DNA of 64,000 nt from Nocardioides dokdonensis FR1436. Its GTDB lineage: Bacteria; Actinomycetota; Actinomycetes; Propionibacteriales; Nocardioidaceae. The notes under the pieces are model-generated. The model had not been told where the DNA came from, ran no database searches, and saw only the letters and a program-made list of their open reading frames with translations. This document shows, in pieces, positions 58,404 through 64,000 of the stretch (position 1 is its first letter; each line of letters starts with the position of its first letter). Made by a program: the position numbers and the translations under genes. The DNA lies in NCBI RefSeq assembly GCF_001653335.1, contig NZ_CP015079.1:3906001-3970000 (forward strand), in the 5' to 3' direction.

Positions 58404-60020
58404 CTACGGCGCCGGCTCGCGCGGCAGCAGCACCCGGGCCAGGGTGCCGCCACCCGGCGCGTCGTCGAGATGGATGCGCCCGCCGTGGGCGACCACGATG
58501 TCGCGGGTGATGGACAGGCCCAGGCCCACGCCGGGCACGACCTGGTCGCGGGAGGCGCGCGTGCGGAAGAACCGGCCGAAGACCAGCTCCCGTTCGGCTA
58601 CGTCGATCCCGGGCCCGGTGTCCGCCACACGGATCTCCACGTCGACGTCGGAGGTCACGAGACCGACGGACACCCGGCCGCCGCCCGGGGTGTGCTTGAG
58701 CGCGTTCGAGAGCAGGTTGTCGACGACCTGCCGCAGCCGCTGGCCGTCGGCGTGCAGGAGCACCTCCTCGGGCGCCCCGCCCTCGACGACGATCCGCCGT
58801 GCGCTCGCAGCGGGCTGCGCGGCCTCGACCTGCTCACGCACCAGCGCCCCCAGGTCGACGAGGGCACGCTCCAGCGACGTGGGGCTGGCATCGGCCACGG
58901 CGGTGGTCAGCAGGTCGCCCACCAGCCGCTCGAGCCGATCGGCGTTGCGCTCGGCGACACCGAGCTGGTGCAACGCCTGCGCCGGCAGGTCGTCGCGCTC
59001 GAGGAGGACCTCGAGGTAGCCGGTGATGGAGGTCAGCGGGGTGCGCAGCTCGTGCGAGACCGCGGCGACGAACGCGTCCTTCACCTCGAGCGCCTCCATG
59101 AAGTCGGTGACGTCCTTGTAGGCCAGCGCCGAACCGGCGTACCGCCCCTCCTCGTCGCGGATGGACCGGGCCGAGACCGAGACCGCCCGCTGCTCGTCCC
59201 CCTCCCCGACCCAGATCCGGATGTCGTCGAACTCCTCGCCGTGCGCCGCCCGGTACGTCGGCATCTCCTCGGTGGTCATCACGGTCGTGCCGTCGGCGCA
59301 GCGGACCAGCCCGAGCTGCCCCGCGACCCCGGCGTGCCCCTCCGGGAACGCCAGGTCCATGAAGTGCTGGTGCCGCTTGTTGCATCCCACGTAGCGACCC
59401 TCGGCGTCGAGCAGCAGCAGGCCCACGTCGACGGTGTCGAGGATGGCCGCGCCCGTGCGCCGCTGGTGCTCGATCGTGGCCAGCGCCTCGGTCAGCTCGC
59501 GACCGCGACGGTCCGCCTCGTCGCGCTGCGCCGCGGCCCGACCCACCGCCTCGGCGATGCCGAGCCCAGCCAGGACGGCGACCGTGGGCGGCAGCACCGC
59601 CCGGGTCAGGCTCGTACCGTCGAGACCCGCCGCCAGCAGGCGCGGAAGCGACACCAGGAGCAGGCAGGCCAGCCCCGCACCCAGCGCACCACGCCGACCG
59701 TGGCGCTGGCCCCACCACAGCGCCGGCAGCACCACGAGGATGGTGACAGCACCCCCGTCGGGGTCCAGCTGGATGATGCCGAGAGCAGCCAGGTCGATCA
59801 GGACGACGACCAGGTCGGGTCGGAGCCACGACGAGGTCCGCGGCCGGCGCAGGGCGGCCGGCGCCCAGAACGTCGCAGCCGTGACCAGCACCAGCACCGC
59901 CAACGCCAGCACCGACCAGGACCAGAGCTCCAGGTGGTCGTCGGAGGGCAGCCTGAGGAGGAGCTCGAACCCGACCAGGAGCACGAAGCCGACCTGCAGC
60001 CAGCGCGGGTCCTCGGTCAT
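58404..60020 (-). CDS. Membrane-bound PAS histidine kinase
   Basis: This 538-residue kinase has about five hydrophobic helices in the first 165 residues, a coiled coil ([20 protein letters not shown]), a PAS domain ([20 protein letters not shown]) with a following PAC-type part, HisKA with His in [14 protein letters not shown], and HATPase_c ([31 protein letters not shown]). It senses by its membrane or PAS part. No response regulator is adjacent. ATG 60020 has GGGAGG about 10 bases upstream. Confidence 0.9.
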   Translation of the reverse strand: MTEDPRWLQVGFVLLVGFELLLRLPSDDHLELWSWSVLALAVLVLVTAATFWAPAALRRPRTSSWLRPDLVVVLIDLAALGIIQLDPDGGAVTILVVLPALWWGQRHGRRGALGAGLACLLLVSLPRLLAAGLDGTSLTRAVLPPTVAVLAGLGIAEAVGRAAAQRDEADRRGRELTEALATIEHQRRTGAAILDTVDVGLLLLDAEGRYVGCNKRHQHFMDLAFPEGHAGVAGQLGLVRCADGTTVMTTEEMPTYRAAHGEEFDDIRIWVGEGDEQRAVSVSARSIRDEEGRYAGSALAYKDVTDFMEALEVKDAFVAAVSHELRTPLTSITGYLEVLLERDDLPAQALHQLGVAERNADRLERLVGDLLTTAVADASPTSLERALVDLGALVREQVEAAQPAASARRIVVEGGAPEEVLLHADGQRLRQVVDNLLSNALKHTPGGGRVSVGLVTSDVDVEIRVADTGPGIDVAERELVFGRFFRTRASRDQVVPGVGLGLSITRDIVVAHGGRIHLDDAPGGGTLARVLLPREPAP

Positions 60021-60118
60021 GGCGTCGCGTCCTCCCTGGGTGGGAGGCTCACCTTCGCAGAACGCGCTGGCTGGAGTCCTCACCTGCGCGGCTTCAGCCG
60101 CAGGTGGTCCGGACCGGG

Positions 60119-60847
60119 TCAGCGCTCGACGTAGACCAGGGAGCGCAGGCCCCGCTCGAGGTGCCAGGCCAGGTACGCCGCCACGAGGCCGCTGGCCTCC
60201 CGCAGCGTGCGCTGGTCGGCGCGGGCCACCACGGGCCAGTCACCGGCGAGCAGCGCACCGAGCAGCTCGACGGTCGCCGCCGCGGGGCTCGCGGAGCCGG
60301 GCAGCCGGCAGGTGCTGCACAGCATCCCGCCCATGGAGGGGTTGAACCAGCGGTGCGGGCCCTGCTCGCCGCAACGCGCGCAGTGGTCGAACGAGGGTGC
60401 GTACCCGGCCACCGACAACGAGCGCAGCAGGTAGGAGTCGAGCACCTGCCCGGGGCCCTTGTCCCCCGACACCATGGCGCGCAGCCCACCCACCAGGAGC
60501 AGGAAGTGCTGGGTGGCCGGTTCCTTCTCCTCGGTGACCAGGCGCTCCGCGGTCTCGAGCATCACGGTGCCTGCGGTGTAGCGCTCGTAGTCGGCCCCGA
60601 GCCCGCTGGCGAACGGGGTGAGCGTCTCGGCCTGGGTGATGGAGTCGAGGCTGCGACCCTCGGAGAGCTGGAGGTCGACGTGCGTGAAGGGCTCGAGCCG
60701 CGAGCCGAAGCGCGACGTGGTGCGGCGTACGCCGCGGGCGACCGCGCGCACCCGCCCGTGCTGACGGGTCAGCAGGGTGATGATGCGGTCGGCCTCCCCC
60801 AGCTTGTGGGTGCGCAGCACGACCGCCTCGTCGCGGTAGAGAGGCAC
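60119..60847 (-). CDS. recO: DNA repair protein RecO
   Basis: RecO works with RecF and RecR to load RecA on SSB-coated gaps. The 242-residue protein has the N-terminal OB fold (YRDEAVVLRTHKLGEADRII, with GRVRAVARGVRR), a helical domain and the CARC-CSTC zinc pair. GTG 60847 has CACAAT (plus 60854-60859) 6 bases before it, so it is leaderless. No recF or recR is nearby. Confidence 0.93.
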   Translation of the reverse strand: MPLYRDEAVVLRTHKLGEADRIITLLTRQHGRVRAVARGVRRTTSRFGSRLEPFTHVDLQLSEGRSLDSITQAETLTPFASGLGADYERYTAGTVMLETAERLVTEEKEPATQHFLLLVGGLRAMVSGDKGPGQVLDSYLLRSLSVAGYAPSFDHCARCGEQGPHRWFNPSMGGMLCSTCRLPGSASPAAATVELLGALLAGDWPVVARADQRTLREASGLVAAYLAWHLERGLRSLVYVER

Positions 60848-60882
60848 GGCCCCATTGTGCCCCGGGGGCAGTGACGTCCCGG

Positions 60883-61737
60883 TCAGGCGCGGCGGGAGCG
60901 ACGCGACGCAGAGCGCCAGGCGCCCAGGCAGAAGTCGGCCGCGAGCGCGTCCAACCGCTGGGGCGAGGTGCGCCACTCCAGGATCGAGCGGGCCCGGACG
61001 AGCTCCCCCGCCGGCATCTCGTCGGCCAGCATCGCCGCATCGGCCGCCGGGTGGATCGGGTCGCGACCGTGCCCCACGACCAGCGCCGGGGCGGTGATCG
61101 CGCGCCGCTCCGCCGCGGACGGGGCGATCCGGCCGAAGAACAGCCCGTGCACGACCGCGGCCACGGCGTCGGCGCGCTGGTCGAGGGTGTCGAGCGCGAT
61201 GCCGGCCCAGAAAGGCACCACGCCGCGGGGCACCGGTCGGGTCAGCCGGCGCACGGCGGTGATCGTGAAGGGTGCGAAGCGGGCGGCGAGGAGCAGCGGC
61301 GAGAACGCCAGGATCCCGGCCTCGAGCGCGTTGTCGAGCACCGGCATCTCGAGCAGCAGCCCGCGCACCCGGTCGGGTGCGGTGGCCGCGACCTCGAGCG
61401 ACACGTTCGCGCCGAGCGAGGTGCCACCGATCACGGCCTGGGACGCGCCGAGGTGGTCCAGGAGGGCGACCACCTGCTGGCCGAAGGCGGGCACCGAGTA
61501 GGCCAACGGGTCGGCGGGCCGGTCGGACCGGCCGTGCCCGAGCGGGTCGAGGGTGACCACGTGGAGCCCCTGGGCGGCCAGGTGGCGCGCCAGCGGCTGG
61601 TGCATGCGGCGCGGCATCAGCTGCCCGGGCAGCAGCACCACCCACGAGTCACCGGCACCGTACTCGGTGTACTCGAGGCGGTCGCGCGACCCCTCACCGT
61701 CGAGGAAGAACTGACCGACGTGCTCGGAGACCAGCAT
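60883..61737 (-). CDS. Alpha/beta hydrolase
   Basis: This 284-residue hydrolase has the oxyanion segment LLPGQLMPRRM, nucleophile Ser107 in GGTSLGANVS, DPLGHGRSDRP (typical of the abhydrolase-6 group), and a later His near GHGRDPIHPA. The basic C-terminal tail ends RSASRRSRRA. ATG 61737 is 6 bases after TAGGTT (plus 61744-61749). It is unlike the two HGTPG-type paralogues. Substrate unknown. It precedes recO on the same strand by 35 bases. Confidence 0.82.
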   Translation of the reverse strand: MLVSEHVGQFFLDGEGSRDRLEYTEYGAGDSWVVLLPGQLMPRRMHQPLARHLAAQGLHVVTLDPLGHGRSDRPADPLAYSVPAFGQQVVALLDHLGASQAVIGGTSLGANVSLEVAATAPDRVRGLLLEMPVLDNALEAGILAFSPLLLAARFAPFTITAVRRLTRPVPRGVVPFWAGIALDTLDQRADAVAAVVHGLFFGRIAPSAAERRAITAPALVVGHGRDPIHPAADAAMLADEMPAGELVRARSILEWRTSPQRLDALAADFCLGAWRSASRRSRRA

Positions 61738-61843
61738 GCGTTCAACCTAGAGGCAGGTCCGCGGACGCCCCGGACCGGCACGCCGAGCGGTCGTGGCCGG
61801 GCCACTTCCCACATCCGGGCCCCCCAGGCCCGATGATGTGCCC

Positions 61844-64000
61844 ATGTCCTCGTCCGGTCGCGCCCACCTGACGGCGCCCGCGACCGTGGCGTTGCTGGTC
61901 GCGGTGTACGCCGCGGGCCTCGCGTCGGTCGTCCTGCGACCCGCCGACAACCCGGTCGCGGTGTGGTGGCCGGCCGCCGGGCTCTCGGTCGCGCTGGTGG
62001 CCCTGACCCGTCCCGGTCGACGCGAGCTGGCGCTGGTGGCCGTGGCGCTGGTGCTGGCCACCGGCCTGGCCAACCTCTCGGGCGGTCGTCCCCTCGACCT
62101 GTCCCTCGCCTTCGGCGTCGCCAACACCGCCGAGGCGGTGGCCGCGGCCCTGGTGCTCCGCTCCGGGCCGCTGCCGGGCCCGCCCCGGCTGGGCGAGCTG
62201 CGCGACTTCGTCCGTCTCGTGGTCGGCGCACTCCTGGGCGCGACGATCGTCGCGGGGCTGCTGGGGGCGGCCGCCGCACCGTTCGACCTCGGACCGGCAC
62301 TCGACGTCGCACGCACCGTCTTCACCTCGCACTCGGCCGCCGTGCTGGTCATCGTGCCGGTCGCGCTGGTCCGTCGGGGGCGCAGCGGCGGCCTGGTCCC
62401 GGGCGCGTACGTCGCGCCCGCGGAGCTGCTCGCGCAGCTCGGCGTGCTGGGGCTGGCGACGGTCGCGGTCTTCCTGCCCGACCACGCCCTCTCCCTCACC
62501 TTCGTCCCCCTCCTCGTCCTCGTCTGGGCCGCGCTCCGGTTCGGCCCGTTCGTCACGGCGATCGAGCTGGTCGGCTTCGCCACCGCCGTGACCCTGCTGA
62601 CCCAGGGCGGCGGGGGTCCGTTCACCAACGACGGCCTGGGCCCGATCCTCAGCGCCAGCGTCGCCCAGGGCTACCTGGTCTGCGCGGTGCTGCTGACCCT
62701 CCCGCTGGCCGTGCTGCTCCAGGAGCGCAACCGGCTCTTCGACACGGTGGGCGAGGAACGCCAGCTCTTCCGCGCCAACTTCACCGACTCGCTGGTCGGT
62801 CAGCTGCTGCTGCGCGAGGGCGCCGACGGGCTGCGGGTCGACGAGGTGAACCGGACCATCTCGACGCTGCTCGGCCGGGAGCCCGACGACCTGACCGGTC
62901 GTGAGATCAGCGAGATCCTCGACCTCGGCGCCCAGCGTCGGCTCGCCGACCTCCTCGACGGCTCCGCGGGCTGGCGCGGGCGGGGCGGGGTCGTCGGACG
63001 ACCCGACCTGCGTCTCGACATCGCCGCCAGCCGGATCTCCCACGGTGTCGACGAGCGCGTCTGGTCGCTCCAGCTCCTCGACGTGACCGCCGAGCACCTG
63101 GCCCACCAGCGCCTGCAGGAGGCGGAACGGCTCACCAGCGCCACCCTCGACACCACGGCCTGCCTCATCCTGGTCACCGACCTCGACGCCCGGGTCGTGC
63201 GGATCAACGCCGCGACGACCGGGATGACCGGCTGGAGCGCCGCCGACCTCGTCGGGCGGCGACTGTGGGAGACGCCCCTGGCGCCCGACAGCGAGCAGGA
63301 GCTCGGGGCGCTGCTCCTGTGGCCCAACCGCTCCGGCGCACCCGTGGTGGGCGAGCACGACGCGCTCACGCGCTCGGGCGAGCGGCGCCGGGTGGTGTGG
63401 AGCAACAACCTGGTCCGCGACCACGACGGCCGGCCGGCGTACGCCGTGCTGACCGGCGTCGACGTCACCACCGAGCGCGCCAGCGCCGGCCTGGTCACCC
63501 ACCTGATGCAGGCCTCGGTGGCGACCGCGATCGTCGGGCTCGACTCCGCCGGCCTCATCACCGTCTTCAGCTCCGGCGCCGAGCACCTGCTGCGCCTGCC
63601 CGCCCACCGGGTGGTCGGGCAGCCGTTCACGCAGCTGCTCGACCCCGACCAGGTGCGGGAGCGGATCGGCTCGACCGACCACGCCACCGTGTTCGCCGCG
63701 CTGACCGCCTCGATCGGCCAGGTCGAGGAGGCCAGCCGCGACTGGTGGTGGATCGACGCCGACGGCGGGCGCCGGGTGGTGTCGATGACGCTGTCGGCGA
63801 CCGGCACCGTGGTGAGCACCCAGGTCGGCTTCCTGTGCGTGGGGCGCGACGTCACCGAGCAGCGCCGGGCCCAGGACGTCGTCGTCGCGGCCCTGGAGCA
63901 GCAGCGCACCGCCGTCGAGCGGCTCCGGGCGATCGACGAGGCCAAGAACGAGTTCGTCTCGACCGTCTCGCACGAGCTGCGCACCCCCGTGACGAGCATC
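61844..64000 (+). CDS. MASE1-like PAS histidine kinase, truncated by the window
   Basis: 719 codons are visible and the frame is open at the right edge. The first 300 residues hold about eight to nine hydrophobic helices of MASE1 type (AVWWPAAGLSVAL, FGVANTAEAVAAALVL, FTSHSAAVLVIVPVALV). Then come PAS-like domains (about 315-425, 430-550 and 555-680) and the start of HisKA with His in [14 protein letters not shown] at the end. The ATPase domain lies outside. GATGAT (61832-61837) is 6 bases before ATG 61844, consistent with leaderless translation and with this start over GTG 61838. Confidence 0.88.
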   Translation, partial: MSSSGRAHLTAPATVALLVAVYAAGLASVVLRPADNPVAVWWPAAGLSVALVALTRPGRRELALVAVALVLATGLANLSGGRPLDLSLAFGVANTAEAVAAALVLRSGPLPGPPRLGELRDFVRLVVGALLGATIVAGLLGAAAAPFDLGPALDVARTVFTSHSAAVLVIVPVALVRRGRSGGLVPGAYVAPAELLAQLGVLGLATVAVFLPDHALSLTFVPLLVLVWAALRFGPFVTAIELVGFATAVTLLTQGGGGPFTNDGLGPILSASVAQGYLVCAVLLTLPLAVLLQERNRLFDTVGEERQLFRANFTDSLVGQLLLREGADGLRVDEVNRTISTLLGREPDDLTGREISEILDLGAQRRLADLLDGSAGWRGRGGVVGRPDLRLDIAASRISHGVDERVWSLQLLDVTAEHLAHQRLQEAERLTSATLDTTACLILVTDLDARVVRINAATTGMTGWSAADLVGRRLWETPLAPDSEQELGALLLWPNRSGAPVVGEHDALTRSGERRRVVWSNNLVRDHDGRPAYAVLTGVDVTTERASAGLVTHLMQASVATAIVGLDSAGLITVFSSGAEHLLRLPAHRVVGQPFTQLLDPDQVRERIGSTDHATVFAALTASIGQVEEASRDWWWIDADGGRRVVSMTLSATGTVVSTQVGFLCVGRDVTEQRRAQDVVVAALEQQRTAVERLRAIDEAKNEFVSTVSHELRTPVTSI

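Overview
This is a 64 kb stretch of a high-GC actinobacterial chromosome. I read it as Nocardioidaceae, Nocardioides-like, inferred from gene order rather than from any database search. The evidence is a PucR-type FasR upstream of fabD-fabH-acpP-fabF, a DUF3145 gene next to the fatty-acid operon, an rrn operon whose 16S-23S spacer carries no tRNA, strong C/G third-codon bias, many GTG starts, and a -10 hexamer 6 or 7 bases before the start codon in over twenty genes (leaderless mRNAs). I see no insertion sequence, prophage, CRISPR array or plasmid function.

Layout. 1-9.3 kb: the 3' end of aceE, an alpha/beta hydrolase, then fasR, fabD, fabH, acpP, fabF and an acyl-CoA carboxylase beta subunit (the type II FAS operon with its malonyl-CoA supply), and DUF3145. 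9.4-12.0 kb: a hydrolase, a membrane-anchored unknown and a low-complexity TPR-like protein. 12.05-17.9 kb: a complete rrn operon on the minus strand with terminator, 5S, 23S, 16S, leader and two promoters. 18-32.3 kb: a flavin-dependent hydroxyacid oxidase coupled to tyrS, a PASTA-less Ser/Thr kinase, a large hybrid histidine kinase, an LCP transferase, DUF3072, an FNT channel, MscS, an ArsR-SulP pair, tRNA-Met, a PIG-L deacetylase and tRNA-Asn. 32.3-38.1 kb: a replication/nucleotide group (dgt, 2-hydroxyacid dehydrogenase, dnaG and a small coupled protein) with a divergent FemAB/BioF2-like acyltransferase. 38.2-47.7 kb: a seven-gene surface-polysaccharide operon on the minus strand whose genes nearly all overlap by 4-8 bases. 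47.8-52.7 kb: a secreted peptidase-like protein, dusB, a lipoprotein, glyS and a monooxygenase-like protein. 52.7-55.9 kb: the zinc-uptake operon znuA-znuC-znuB-zur with two Zur boxes. 55.9-64 kb: gluconokinase, two hydrolases, uppS, recO and two membrane-bound PAS histidine kinases, the last cut by the window edge.

How genes work together. The carboxylase makes malonyl-CoA, FabD loads it onto AcpP, FabH starts chains and FabF elongates them, under FasR. The polysaccharide operon has a glycosidase, a Wzz-like protein, a deacetylase, a Wzy-like polymerase, a fused GT4-GT2 enzyme, a Wzx flippase and an APH-fold kinase. UppS (undecaprenyl phosphate), LCP and the acyltransferase elsewhere in the window could serve the same envelope process. 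Zur represses zinc uptake, including its own gene.

The best candidates for something undescribed are the polysaccharide operon with its Walker-A-defective Wzz/ATPase and terminal APH-fold kinase, the half-lipoyl tail on FabD, a leaderless six-codon leader peptide coupled to the Ser/Thr kinase, and a bidirectional promoter with overlapping -10 boxes between dgt and the acyltransferase.
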